Of a stretch of DNA of 64,000 nt, positions 10,401-22,699 are shown one piece after another (positions within the stretch are counted from its first letter, which is position 1; the number at the start of each line of letters is the position of its first letter). Made by a program: the position numbers and the translations under genes. The notes beneath the pieces are model-generated. The model saw nothing but the letters and a program-made list of their open reading frames with translations, was not told the DNA's origin and did not search any database. The stretch comes from Tyto alba (lineage: Eukaryota > Chordata > Aves > Strigiformes > Tytonidae), in contig NW_024881316.1 of assembly GCF_018691265.1 (NCBI RefSeq), positions 11,158,819 to 11,222,818 of the forward strand. The letters are read 5' to 3'.

Positions 10401-13194
10401 AGGACCTTCATTTGGGACCATGCAGAAATATGAGACAAATCTGCTTTACATTTGATTTAGGCCTTTTTGATGATCTGTTTGATATTTTTACTTTTGATTA
10501 AAAAGGTTTTTTTTAAATTTACTGTTTAATTTCACCAGGTAGAAAACTGCACTTGAGTGCAGGCAGATGCTTACCAGGAAGATGACGTCTGTCCAAGATG
10601 AGCCCAAAGCAGTAGAGGTTGTACAGGCAAATGAACAAGTTGACCTATATAACAAAGAAAATACTATGAGGCACCACAAAGTGGACCAACTATGAATGAG
10701 TAGTTTTAGTATAGGGAATGTATGCACTCATCCCACATCTTACCAGATCCTTTTCCAGTGTATGGAAATAGTCTGAAATAAAACACCAGAGGGTTCACAT
10801 CTGGAAGGTATGTGTGTGGAGACACACCTGCAGAACAATCTCAGCTCTCTCTCCATGGCTGGCAGCCACGAACAACGCTGGGTCTCTCTGGCCCTGACTG
10901 TGCTGTGAGATGGAGTATGGCCTTTGGGGTGGCTTGAGCAGATGGAGCACCATGACCTGTGCCCTTTCTCTCCCATCACAGCTCATCCAACTGAAGAGGA
11001 AAGAAAGGTTATCCTCTGAGTATCTCACACTCACCCAAAGGGTCCACAGTAGCCTTGGGAGAGTCACAAGCAAGACCACTGATGGTGGAGGGGGCTGCAG
11101 CAGTGGGTTTTGTCCATGCCCTATCCCCACAGAAGCCCCTGACAGGCAGGTGATGCGGTGCTGATACACTGCACCCAGAGAGGGTTAGTGTCCCTCTCAC
11201 CTGTCAGCCCTGCACCTTGGGCTAAGAAAGACTTTGCACGACTGTGTTTGCAGTGTAAGGGTGAGGCTGAGCTAGACTGAGCTGTCAGCAGAGATAACCC
11301 CCTTGTAGACAGAGTCTCCTTTAGATATACATACTAAAGAAGTGCATACTCTGGAAACTTAGAGCCTTCCTATGCTTCCCTTTCAATACTGTGTAGCTAT
11401 AATGCTATATACCGCTACTTTTGTATACTAGGGAAAAGAAGTAGAGGGAATTGGAGTCCTTTTTCATCATCACCTTGTAAAAACGATAGCGGTCTCATTA
11501 AAGTCATGAGTATTAGGAATCACTTCAATATGCATTTTTTACTTATCCAGGGGTTTGGAAATATTGCCAGGGAGCACAGGATGAAGATCTAAAGAAAATT
11601 ACCTTTTTATGACCTAACAAACCCATTAGAATCAATTATACTGAGTTATATCAAGCTGAAAGCTGACCCCATCAGCAACTTTCTATGACCCACTTGTGAA
11701 AATGCTAAGGATTAAATTCTCAAGAGTTACACAAGCCTCTAGTACCTGGAGGTCTGTCTGCTCTGCTCTCTCATTTACATACGCATGCCTTCCTGCTACA
11801 GTTCCGCGTTAACCGCCTTCATCTTGTATATGAATCAAAAGTACCTTTCTCACCTCCCTTGTTGATGCTGAAAAGGCCTTCATACAGGTGAACTGGAAAT
11901 GTCTGTCTTACACTCTAAAAGTTCTCACCTCCTGGAGGTGTCTGTAAAGCCAGTTAATGCATCTTGTCAGGGCAACTCACTCCTGTTCCCAGAGCCTGTC
12001 ACTTGCCTAGAGCTCAGTCCCCTCCAAACTCCTCCAAGGATGGTCCTGCACCACATCTATAGAGACTCTTACATCATCCATCCATCCTTACTAATCATCC
12101 TGGGCTGTGAGTGACCAAGATTTTCATTCTTTCACCCTGCCTTTAAAGTGCACTTGAAATAGTGACAAAGCAGCTGATAATGCCTGTTTTGGCCCAGAAT
12201 CTTTTCAGCTAATTGCAGGCACAGGATGGGGGTTCCTGAGTGAGGAAACTGTTTATCAGGGTCCTCTCCAGCAACACATGAGAGAAGGAAAGAGGGAATT
12301 TCTAGCAGGAGGGAAAGCTAGGTGTCTTTTCGGCCTCAGGGAGTAGCCAAACCATGCTTCCAGCTGAAGTGCTTCAGCTGGGTCCCTGAAACTGCATACA
12401 ATGCATCTTTAGGTCTGTGTTACACTGTCAAAGTTCATCTAACTGTTAAAACAAGTTATCAACAACCACCTATCCCCCTGGTCTAATGGCTGAGCTGGAA
12501 GCATTAATGAGTTTGAGAGCTAGATGGGCTCTGCCAGAACGTTCCCAGACACAGTCACTCACAGATTTTAGTGAATCTCGTCAGCAACCTCTCTTGGTGT
12601 TTGATTTCTTGCATATTCATGTGACAGGCTTTTATCAGCACAAACCCTTGTAAAGGCAGAATTTCCAGATTGCATGCATGAGCATTCCTGGGAAGCAGAG
12701 TTTGAAACTGGGCCATGAAAGTGTTGGGGCTCAAAGTCTGTGTGTGCCCATTTGTGTGGAAAGCACCCATGGTCTGGTCCCTCTAGCTGGGCAGTGATGG
12801 GGTGAGGAGCAGCAAGTCCTCCTCCAGAGCACCTTGAAAGGAAACCACCAGATTGGGAAAAAAAAACAAAACAGACCTGGAAATGGGCTTGCTGAACCAT
12901 TCTGGGTAGCTGGGAGTTGCTGTTGACAGCACTGGCTGAGGTTGAAGGAGTTTGACTCTGTATTGCTTACCCTCTCTCGGTGTGTGAAGTCAGAATGTTT
13001 CACGGTCATCTCTGGCACATAGGCTCATGATGGTGAGCATAAGGTTGTAAAAGTTAAATATTTAATCCTTTAGGGATCTGTGAGGAAAGAGCTAAAGGGC
13101 AGGTTGTGGTACATCACAAGGAGCAAAGAGAGAGAGATTTTGATTGTCTAACAAGGGCTCCCTGATAGACTTTCACTGGATCTTGTTTGTTCAT
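7466..13194. other. Non-coding stretch without a supported gene
   Basis: Unique sequence. The part at 7.9-9.0 kb and around 9.4-9.8 kb is GC-richer and carries overlapping open frames of up to about 154 codons on both strands, which is typical of chance frames in GC-rich DNA. An AAC-rich low-complexity patch lies at about 9125-9160. No repeat family, RNA gene or promoter was recognised. Confidence 0.6.
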
Positions 13195-13370
13195 TAATGT
13201 CACTTTATTCCACGTAACCAGTCCAAATACTAACCCAACACAGCAAATTACCTCAGCCCTGTGACTTGACTGGTAATGTGTAATTGTGCTAATTAGATCT
13301 TCACTTAATTTAAATCCTTAAGTAAATCCTTAATTTAAGGTGAGCCTTTGAAAGTGCACTGAATAAATAA
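13195..13370. other. AT-rich segment, possible conserved non-coding element
   Basis: Dense in AT-rich homeodomain-type words (TTAATTT, TAATTG, CTAATTAG) and with the near-duplicated words AAATCCTTAAG and AAATCCTTAAT close together near 13312-13335. This look is common in developmental enhancers, but conservation cannot be judged from a single sequence. Confidence 0.15.
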
Positions 13371-16300
13371 ACGTCCCGAGTCTGCTGAAGAAGAGTCAGG
13401 CTTCCCATGTTCAATCAATTGGCCTTAGAAGCTCGTAATGTCCAAAGGCCATGAGTGAGCTCCAGGGATCCTGCAGGGTTTATGAAGCACCGTGCCCTCT
13501 CTGCAGAGCATGGTGCTGGCTGGGACCGGCTGCCGTGGCCCCAGGCACAGGTGGGACACACAAAATAGGGTCTTCTAGGGAAGAAGGACCAGCTGGCCTT
13601 GTGCAGGAGGAAAGGAAAGGATATTGGGTCTATTAATTTTCTCAGTGCTGACAGACATCGTTAAAATGTGTGCTCAGTTTAAAACCCCAGCAAGGCCAGA
13701 TGCTCACTAAGTGGATACACTTCAGCAAGTGCCTGCGCATTAAAATACAAACTAAAAGGGAAAAGGCTAGTGCAACTGAAGCATTAAACAAACGCTGACA
13801 GGGCATGCGTGAGCAAACACAAATCGCTGTGTTTACAGTGCAGGATGCTCAGAGCTCCCATTTGCATCCGGACACATCTAGTTGTTCAGACACTGCAAAC
13901 ACACAGTCCCTTTCGCCTGCCTAGTCACAGTCTGATCCTTCTTTCCCTCCCTGAGCTAATAGCTACATAAATAGGGGCAAAGAGCTACATAAATGGCCAG
14001 TTCACCTGGTGGCACATGCCCACATCTGGGAGTGTGGCAGCTCGGGAGGTCACTTCCCAGGACCATCCAGCTGGTTGTGAGTTGTCTGCCCATGCCACGT
14101 CCTGGCTGCAGCCCCTGGACATCCCCAGGAGCTACAGCATCCCCTGAACGCTGCCTGTGAGATGCCAGCACCATGTCTGCCCCAGTGCCTGTGGATGCAT
14201 TTCTCTGGCTGACACCTCCTGCCCTCCTGCAAACAGGGAGGATAAATGACAAGCAGTTCTTTTAAACCAAATAATTCAACATTTACACTGCAGCTGTCAA
14301 ACCACAAAACTGCAGCAGATGTTACAGCAGGATTCCAAGTCTGCTGGTCCAAAAATTAATGCAGTATCTGGTCAGCTCTCACTCCAACAATGCGCAAAAG
14401 CAGACACTGTCTGTGTCTTCCACTAGCTTATGAGGCAGAAACCCTGTCATGATTCTGAGAAAGTCAGCAAGATGGCCCATGAGGTCCCATAATGGTTAAC
14501 GTTCCCTTACCACAGAGAGTTTTTTAGTAGACTCAGTCCATACAATTGTGTTGTTACCCCCTCAGTTTTGATCATCAATCTGAAGAGCATATCGCCTTGG
14601 AGATTAACAAAGAAATTCTGGCTGCAAAGCTGCTGAAAAGGCCACTTTGGTTCATTTTTTTTTTCATATTGCTTTGTGTTTCTGCTCCACAGAACAGAAG
14701 GGCCATAAAAATTAATTTCATGATGTAGTAAAATGTTTGCCTCAGAGGTTTCTGGAAGCTGAAGCACTGGTATTTTATTTGCATGCAAAAATTCATTATG
14801 GATATAAAAGTGTGAAGATATGGTGTGGTTGTTAAACCTTAGGATAGCGCAGGCTTAGAACAACATAATCAACCAAATTAAATAGCATTTTAAACCAAAC
14901 AAGGTTATGGACATTATCATTAAAAATGGTAGTAAATAAATGCACTATTTCCAATCCGTAATTGTTTTAATCTTCATGGCGTGGGAGTACAAAAGCATCA
15001 TTAACTGGCCCCAAATGCCTCAGGATTTGGTTTCTAATTTGGAAGGTCTGCCTTTCCTGAGGTTACCAGATGTTCAGAAGCAGTTTCATGTCATTATAGG
15101 TTACCCTTGTTTCCCAAGTTTTTGTTTCCTCTTCTCCCAGATTACTTATGCTCAGTCAAAAAACCCATCTTGTTGCCTGGCTTTATAACAAGATGGAACA
15201 GCAACTCCGGAAATAAGAAAAGTAGCACAGCTTGATGACCCTTCTCTGAGGGTCAGAGCACTTAGCTGGAGGATGGAAAGGGAAAATAGAGAGAGTGATT
15301 ATTTAGTGTTACTTGGGTTTTTTCCTTCATTTCCCCAGACACCGCGTTCCCATGTTTAGGTCAGGTTTGGGCTGTGCAGGGTGAGGCTGTGACACAAGTA
15401 ACTTTGTGTTCTTAATAAGTTTGAAAGATGCTAACAAAGTGATTTTTTCTGAAAGGTTGCTTTCACTGGCAATGGGGGATGCTAGAGTACAAAGCATTAA
15501 ATTTCTGGCTGACACTATGCAGTGTTTACTAAAGAAATTGCAGAAGATAAACAACCCACTGCAAGTGCTCTGAAGTGTGGGGAGCCATCATCTCATAGCC
15601 TCCCTTGGAGTTTAATCAAACAGACACAACTAAGGTTTACATTTGTTATCAGGAGTGTGGTAAAAATGAACCTCAAAGATATTGTTTTGCCCACGGCTGG
15701 GTACAGCCCCGTTAAGCTGGTGCTTAAGAGCCGCACTTTGTTTGGGTGTTTTGCAGAGGCTGAAATGTTCCTGCGTGAGCTGAAATAGATGAAACTGTGG
15801 GAGTCACTGCTCGAAACACCCAGCACAGCAAAACCAGGACCCGGCAGTGCAGGCAGGAGCATCACCATATGGCCAAATGTAAACAACCAGCCAAGATCTT
15901 TGTTCAAGCAAAGAAGGAAGGTCCGGGAGCTGGTTTCTGCACCAAGGCAGGGAAAACAGATGAAGGAGGTAGGAGAAGGCTGAGCAGATGCAGAGGATGG
16001 TTTGATGCATGGTCCCTGGGCACCTTATGTATGAAGAGGCCATTCTGCCCATCATCCCCAAGCATCTCTATCATCTCCAGCCCAGAAGAGGACAGAGATA
16101 CATGAGAAGGGTGGGAAATGTCACTGAAACAGTCAGAGAAAGGCAAGGACCCACCAGAGAAGGGTTTACAGAGTCACCATGACCAGGAAGTTTTTGGGAT
16201 GAGGAGGGGATAAAAGCCAGGAGCTGTTATCAAAGAAACACTCATTCCACCTGCAACCCTACCAGCAGTGTTCAGAGTAACGGGGTTTTGTACACATTTT

Positions 16301-17572
16301 GTAAATGATCAGCCCAGGTCCAAAGCAGTGACAACGTTTTGAGTTTGACCTTCCCACCAGCCAAGCTAAAAACTTGGGGGAGCTGTCAGCCCAAAGTTGA
16401 AGTCTGATTTTTCCTATATTAACCTTGTTCCTGCATCCTAGACCCATCTGCACAGGGAAGGCTCATCAAGCCTGAAATGCATTAGTATTTTGTAATAATC
16501 ATGCTTTTTATACCATGGCTAGTCAAAAGCATTTTTTAAGTGTGACTGTAAGTAGTGATTTTATAGAAATACAACTTATTTTCCCAGTGTTAGATGTCCT
16601 TATTTGCTGAAGACAGCATCAAGGCCACAGCATGAGCACCAGAAAATCCATTTGCAAGCCACAGTAAGCCCACAGTATGTTGATACCACAGGACCCCGCA
16701 TCCTAAAGGACCTCCAGTGACCCATAGGCATCACTGCATGTTTTGTGAAGGTTTAATCAAGTTGGGTTTTTTCTTCCTTTTCTAAATGCTTCCCCCAGTC
16801 AGGATGGATACACAGGCTGGTATGACCAGCAATCACCAACAAGCACCTCCACTCTCCTGTCTCACCATGAGCACCCTGTGCAGCCCTTTGTTTTGAGCAT
16901 TCAGTCCATGAACCCCCATGAACTTTGGGGCTTAGTGTTTTGGAGGGCAGCATAGTTGTCCAGCACTGGTTTTGCTTTAGTGTCCAACACTGCATTTTTT
17001 ATAGCCAGGCCTTGTTCACACTATCAATCATGGATCTTTGGGGTTAAACATTTCTTTTCCAGGGAGCTGGAGGGTGTTTAGGAGACATGTACGGAAAGGC
17101 ACAAGCTCCTGTTCTGGGGCCATTCGGCACTCTACGCCTATTGCCTGAAACTGCTAAGGATTGCATTCAGTCACCCACACAGTCCTTTCCAGTCTGCCTT
17201 CCTCACTAATCAAGAGGAACAGAGTCACAGGCAGAATGCAATTATGCAGGGACGTTCAGTTATGCATAATAAAAACATCCCACCAGAAGGAGAAGCCCAT
17301 GAAGCAGCAGCAATACCAAGACACCTAGCAGTGACAATGCTCAGGGGATATTAACCTACAATGAAGTTTAGAGAAAAATAAAGATTAATGCCATTTTAGG
17401 CTGCTTCAGCAGAGATGTTATGTTGGAAGACAGGATATTTTCTCTCTTTCACAGTAATGGGCTTACTCTCTCTCATACAACCTCTCCACACAGAAAATTA
17501 CCATGTGTAATTGCTCCGACAGAGTGATGCTCTTAATGCAACCACTCTTTAGTTAAGATCACTCTTTCTCTG
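13371..17572. other. Non-coding stretch without a supported gene
   Basis: Unique sequence. A short tandem duplication with 22-bp period (AGCTACATAAAT at 13961-13972 and 13983-13994) is the only structured feature found. Open frames are short and overlap on both strands. Confidence 0.6.
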
Positions 17573-17594
17573 AAAAAAAAAAAAAAAAAAAAAA
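17573..17594. repeat. A22 homopolymer
   Basis: Run of 22 A preceded by CTTTCTCTG and followed by GATTTTG. Simple repeat; no recognisable retroposon upstream. Confidence 0.9.
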
Positions 17595-19039
17595 GATTTT
17601 GATAAGTAGTCAGGAGTTCAAAGAAGAGATGTGAAACCAGTGAGAAATCCAATAAAACCAGACCAATTTTATTACTTCTCAAGCTTAGGTATGGTTATGA
17701 CAGTCTGTGCATAGCACATACTGACTCCTGTGGGAACGTTAGTGAAGTTATATAGGCAGTTGCTAGATGACAAAGACTAAAGAGGAATAAAGTATGCAAT
17801 AGATATTACTTAGGAAGGAAATATCATAACTGTCAACTACTCTATGCAGACAAAAAGCAGACCACCACAGCCTATGGAGTGATTTTTTCCACCCAAATGA
17901 ATGTGTTGGAAACACCATCATGAAAAACTATTGAATTAACCCTGGAGAAAATACTAATAAATAGATAGTCCTGTAACAACAGAAATATGGACAAAATTAC
18001 ATAAAAAAGTCTTTCTTTTTCATAAACCTGAGAAGCAGGAGTGATGCTATGTATTTTTGCTTTCATTTGAAAGGCTTTCCTAAGATTTTTCAAAAGAATT
18101 TCTCCTGACAGCGTGCTGAAAATGAAGACTTTGCTTTGATAGCAGCAAAGTGCATAAATGATTCACTGGAGAGAGAAAAAAAAAAATCAGAGCCAGGGTG
18201 ACAAAGACACTAAGTGAATGTCAATGTGAAGAGGCATTTCAGAGAGCTGGTAAACAAGCTTCCACCCCTTGGTACATGCCAGCTTGTGCATTAGGACCTC
18301 AGGGCCTGACTTTCGAGTGAAGATTAATCAGGTCTCCATTTCTGCAAGTGCTGATGAGAAACCATGCCTGCATTATTCCACCACAAACAAGTTTTGAGTG
18401 GAAATGTCAGTAGCAAGATACCTGAACTTCCAGTCTGTGGGGAGAGTTGGAAAGATTATCAAGTAAAGGTACAAAATATTCACTGAGTAGCTAGAGACTT
18501 TCTCTTCTAATTAAACTGGTTCTGGATTCTCAAACAGATGGCAAAGAAACCTGTCTGATTTCAGGGTGGAGTCTGACATCACTTAAGGGATGTAGTTGCT
18601 TATGATTGCAGATTACTGGATTTGATAGTCTGTGAAGTTCCTTTCTGTCCTGTGATTGCATGTCCCTGATTCTATTCCCTCTGAAGATAGTTATAAACAG
18701 TTCATTGACTTCCCCAGGTGCATGATGGCATAAGGACATGAAGTCTTTAGGGAAGATACAGGACCTGCCTCCGTGGTCTGTACCTCTTAAGGCACAACAG
18801 CAGCACTTGGGAAACCCTAGTATTGACAGAATGGGTAAAATTCAGTGTGTCTGCTGTTGAACAGCAGTGAGAGCCAGGTGTACCATGGTGGCTCAGCTCA
18901 GTGCAGCTACGTGACCACCGCTTGCTGCAGCGGGTGCTCCTTCTGCCTTTCCCTGAAGTGACAGCAGCGAGAGGCTTCGCGTGGCACAGCTGGGAGATAA
19001 TTTTCAAACACACATACGAGATTCGTATTTCTTTTCCAA
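17595..19039. other. Non-coding stretch without a supported gene
   Basis: AT-rich unique sequence with few CpG until about 18.9 kb, where CpG starts to rise towards the unusual block that follows. Nothing recognised. Confidence 0.6.
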
Positions 19040-19280
19040 GTTAAATAAAGGTGGCCCGTCCACCTAGACATGTCTGGTTAGAGTGCCAATTCCAGTGACA
19101 GATTCCAATTGTTACTGATGCTCACGTCATGACTACGAGTCCCATATCCATTTGTGCCACAGGTCTTTCTTTGCCAGATCTTATTCAAACGGGTTTGGCC
19201 AGCGACCGTCGTGAGACTGGCTAACTCACCCCACTAATGCCCGGGGAGGACGGAGGAAAGGATGGGTGGGGGAGGGAGAT

Positions 19281-19286
19281 TTTATT
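19281..19286 (-). promoter_or_regulatory. Polyadenylation signal AATAAA (minus strand)
   Basis: TTTATT on the plus strand gives AATAAA on the minus strand, placed after the CpG-dense part when read in the minus direction. A plus-strand TATAAAA word overlaps the neighbourhood at 19294-19300, so orientation of the element is not settled by these words alone. Confidence 0.35.
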
Positions 19287-19324
19287 AACATTGTATAAAA
19301 ACACATGTAACACCCAAAATGCAC

Positions 19325-19424
19325 CAAACACGCAAACGGCACACAATCTTCAAGGTCTTCGGACAGATCCACACCGGACACGCGAACGGCACGCGATCTT
19401 CCGAGGTTTCAAACATATCCACAC
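19325..19424. repeat. Two-copy 50-bp tandem duplication
   Basis: Copies 19325-19374 and 19375-19424 are adjacent and align without gaps. Both contain ACACGC.AACGGCAC.C, then ATCTTC, then ATCCACAC at the end. They differ at roughly a quarter of positions, mostly transitions including CpG-type changes. Tandem enhancer-like duplications of this size are typical of retroviral U3 regions, which fits but does not prove the LTR reading. Confidence 0.85.
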
Positions 19425-20345
19425 CGCCATAGTCTTTCCCACTGCACACTGGTAGCACGAACGGGCCGGATCACTACTTGGCTTCAAGGCGGAACAGTCC
19501 CCTTCTGCAACTGCAAAGATGTCGTTCTGGAAGGTGACCGTCGCTGCCGAGCCCCCGTCGTCATGGACCGGACCTTCCCAGGCAGCTTTATCGGTACACC
19601 GACACACCGACACATTCTGACAGCCACGACCAACCATCACACCAGGCTTCACGAAGCGGTTCACGGATGGAGGTAGATGGCACGTCACGCATAGTGAGAC
19701 CAAGGGAGATGTCGCTAGCGAAGTGAATCGGACCAGTAGCACACAGGTCAGAGCTACGGATTATGGGCGGATACTCCTTAGCCCCTGGCACACGTGGAAC
19801 CCAGACACGATGCGCCACTAACGGCAACAATATCAGTCATATCCAGTATGAGATGAGGGCAGCCGTAAGTCAGCCGGTCCCCCCCTCAAGAACTGACTAA
19901 CTGTGCCCAACGTTGCCTGTGGACAGGCCTTGGCAAACAGCACCGCACCATTGCGATAATTTCTTCAAGGTGTGACTCCTAACTTCTGGGCTCAGCAAAT
20001 ACTCCACCAAAGTTCTGCCTGGGCTTTTTTCAAGATGTATCAATGTTTCGGGGATGCACTGAAGAAAGATCCCAGAGACACGCGAAAGGTGAATGACTGG
20101 CCTGGACCCAATAGATAGGAGCTATCAGTCATGTCTGCACTTGGGCTTGAAAACACTTTGATGTTTCATTATCATCTTCAGGCTTTTGCCTATTGCTGTC
20201 TGGTCCCATTCATGTTCTGGCCATGACCTGATTCTAACTTGGTTGCCATCCCTGAATCGAACAAGCCCTAACTGTGCACTATGGTTGGAAATGAAGGCCC
20301 GGCCCCCATCATTGTACACTCCCCCTAGTCCCCTACCACTGTGCA

Positions 20346-22463
20346 AAATGAGTTAAAGATGCCGACAGATCAGGATGGCTGGGTGTCAGCTGTAAATGGT
20401 TTTGCACAACCAAGGAATCAAGGAATCATGCCTTCGGGCATGGCTGCAGCAACCTGTAAGCATTTCAAGTTCAACACAACCACCCCATCCCAACTCTGTT
20501 GCACTCCCACATTTCTTCTGGAGCAGTTATTTGCAAGCCTACAGAGGAGGAGAACAGCCCTCTTCTCTGTTGTTTCGGGTTTTTTTAGCCAGATCCATCT
20601 CTGTGCCTGTTCCACACATGGTCCCGCAGGCACACGAAGCAGCAGACCTCAGGAGGCAAGGAGTTCTCACAAACCCTGGCTAGGAGTAAGTAGGCAGGAG
20701 CTGCTAACACCAGTCCAGACATTGAAAAACATATATCAGTTTGTAGCTGTCCCATTTCCCATTAGGTTCATGCTGAAAGTCATTTACTTTGTCTTTTGAA
20801 CTTTCAGAGAGGGGAAGAGGAGCTAAGCTCACAGCAATTCTCCTTTCACGGGCAGAATACAACTGGTTGGTTTTGAAGGCAGTGAATGAAGGTGATTAAT
20901 TATGTCTCACTTTTTGACTCCATCAGATTAACAAGGAACATCCCTGTCATGCCAACAGTCTCCATGCTCAATTGCATGTACACACAGCTTGAGTGGTGTG
21001 ATTCAGTCTCACACACCACCTTCTGAAGGGAAGAGACAGAGCTGAGTCAGTAGGACATGGCTCCAAGTGTCCTTAATGCAGTAGTGTCAGCCTTATTGAG
21101 CAGCACTGAAATATTTATTAAACACAAACACAGAAATGATTGTGCCTTCCTAATTTGGTAATGCTATCTGAAGAGTTAGAAGGCACAGTGCAGATCAGCT
21201 TAATTAAAATGTTTCATTTCAGAAGCTAATGATCCTCATCTGGCTACAAGGAACTCAATGAAGAAAACAGAAAAAAATGAATAAACTATGACATTATAAT
21301 GAACTGTGGGACATACTAATAAGCGTGAATTTCCTTTTGTGATGCTCAGCTCCCCTTTGTGTACATACAAGCGAGGAACCACATATCAGATAAAACAGAC
21401 GATAGCTACACCAAGGAAATCTGGGACCCTTAGCTGGGCTAATGGCCCAGCCAGTGTTAAAGCCCCATTAGGAGCTACAGTGGAAATTAATAATGGCTGT
21501 AATAATAATGAACACTTGGCCCTTAGATAAGATATATTATATTTCCCATTGTATATGCCAGTAGTTAAGAGTATTTATAAGCTAGAGTCACAAATGACTG
21601 GCTTGTGCTAAATGTAGCTTGGAGTAGGCAGACAAAATTTTCTTGGAAGTCTCTGGGCCAAATTCAGCAGCCACGTCAGCGATACTTTCAGCAGTACCAT
21701 TTGTCCCCCATCTGCAGGAGCAATATGAAATTCAGTGCTTAGAGTATTTGAAGGAGATGGCTACAAATGTGGTCATAAAGTTTTGCTCAATGTCCCTGAT
21801 TTTTGAACGCCAGGGTGCCTTGGGGCAGTCTGTAGGAAACTAGAAGGAGAACAAGGAGAGGTCTCGGGGAGGAAGTCTTTCCCGAAAACTGAATGGCCAC
21901 AGCTCTCTTGGGTGACGAAGGGTCAGGAAACCAGTGCAGGAATCAGAGGGCTGACGCTCTTTTCCCTTGGACTGTCTAAATGTGAACTGCACCCTCTGTG
22001 CAGTGCTCCTCCTGCCTGCCCTCCCCAGGGAAAGCATGACAACCGCTGGCATGCGGGAGAAGTCACCCTAGGGAGACTGCTGTGGGCACTGCTGGGCAGG
22101 AGTCACCGGCGTTTACTCCCTCAGGTGATCAAGGGTTTCAGCAGACCAGCTCTGGAGTCACTCTTAAATCCCTGGTCATTCAGTGGCACTTCAGGACTTG
22201 TAAATTCAAAATAAACCAGAGCAACTGGTTCCTTAAACCAGCCGGTCAGTGGCATCTCATTCTGCAAAGAGAGTGTGTCGGGCAGCACGGCCAGCCCCTG
22301 TTCTCTGATGAGTAGAAACAGCTCTTCTCTTTCTACCTGTCAGAGTCCAAGACTGCTTGGTGGATTTCATTTTCCCTGCTCCCAGGGTTCGCTTTTCACC
22401 CATGCAAGGGGAAAAAATATGTTACTCACGTATCAGAGAGCTGGAAACATGAAAAAAGAAAAA
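20346..22463. other. Non-coding stretch without a supported gene
   Basis: Sequence returns to the usual low-CpG composition. A 152-codon plus frame (20341-20799) starts inside the edge of the preceding block and has no recognisable domain. The part 21170-21540 is rich in TTAATTAAAAT, AATTAATAATGG and similar words and could be a conserved non-coding element. Nothing else recognised. Confidence 0.55.
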
Positions 22464-22481
22464 GGGGGTGGGGGGGTGGGG
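22464..22481 (+). other. G-quadruplex motif
   Basis: G5-T-G7-T-G4 on the plus strand. The central run of seven can be split, giving four runs of at least three G with one-base loops, which is the most stable class of intramolecular G-quadruplex. It follows an A-rich patch. No promoter is recognised beside it. Confidence 0.7.
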
Positions 22482-22514
22482 AGTGCAGGCTGTGGAATTT
22501 CTGCCAGCTACCTG

Positions 22515-22699
22515 CAGGGGAGTGGGTTTCAACCTGTGGTTTTATTAATCACAAACCCCTCTAATGTTTCCAGGAAGGTGCATAAGCTCAGAAGATAGAT
22601 GTAAGCCAGCTGCTAATGGAGTTTTCTTGGTTGGTTTTAATATACACCTAGAAGTCCTCCACAGCACCCCAGGGCCTGACCATGGGATAAAAATTACTG
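22515..22699. mobile_element. Possible hAT-type DNA transposon remnant
   Basis: The left end reads CAGGGGAGTGGGTTTCAACC and the right end, reversed, reads CAGTAATTTTTATCCCATGG. They share about 60 percent of positions and resemble hAT ends of the CAGTGGTTCTCAACC type. The eight bases after the right end, CTCTAGCT, fit the hAT target consensus nTCTAGAn, but the left flank is not a matching copy. The length of about 185 bp suits a non-autonomous element. Weak call. Confidence 0.25.

Larger units (their letters stand above)
19040..20345 (-). mobile_element. CpG-dense foreign-looking block, possible LTR retroelement end
   Basis: The core, 19201-19860, has about 45 CpG by my hand count, close to what its base composition predicts, whereas flanking DNA is strongly CpG-depleted. 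On the minus strand it has an AATAAA signal (19286-19281) near the downstream end. A purine run (GAGGGGGGGA; C-run on plus at 19879-19885) sits at the upstream edge of the CpG-dense part, like a polypurine tract before a 3' LTR. Upstream of that, on the minus strand, are less CpG-rich sequence and a 73-codon frame (20346-20125). The word GTTAAA occurs near both outer edges (about 19041 and 20350) and could be a target duplication, but clean TG...CA termini were not found. Orientation and class are inferred. Alternatives are an unrelated repeat, a satellite fragment or an old viral insertion. Confidence 0.4.

Noticed and set aside
20341..20799. 152-codon plus frame next to the CpG-dense block
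   Set aside because: No recognisable domain, begins at the block edge without a clear link to it, and overlaps other frames.
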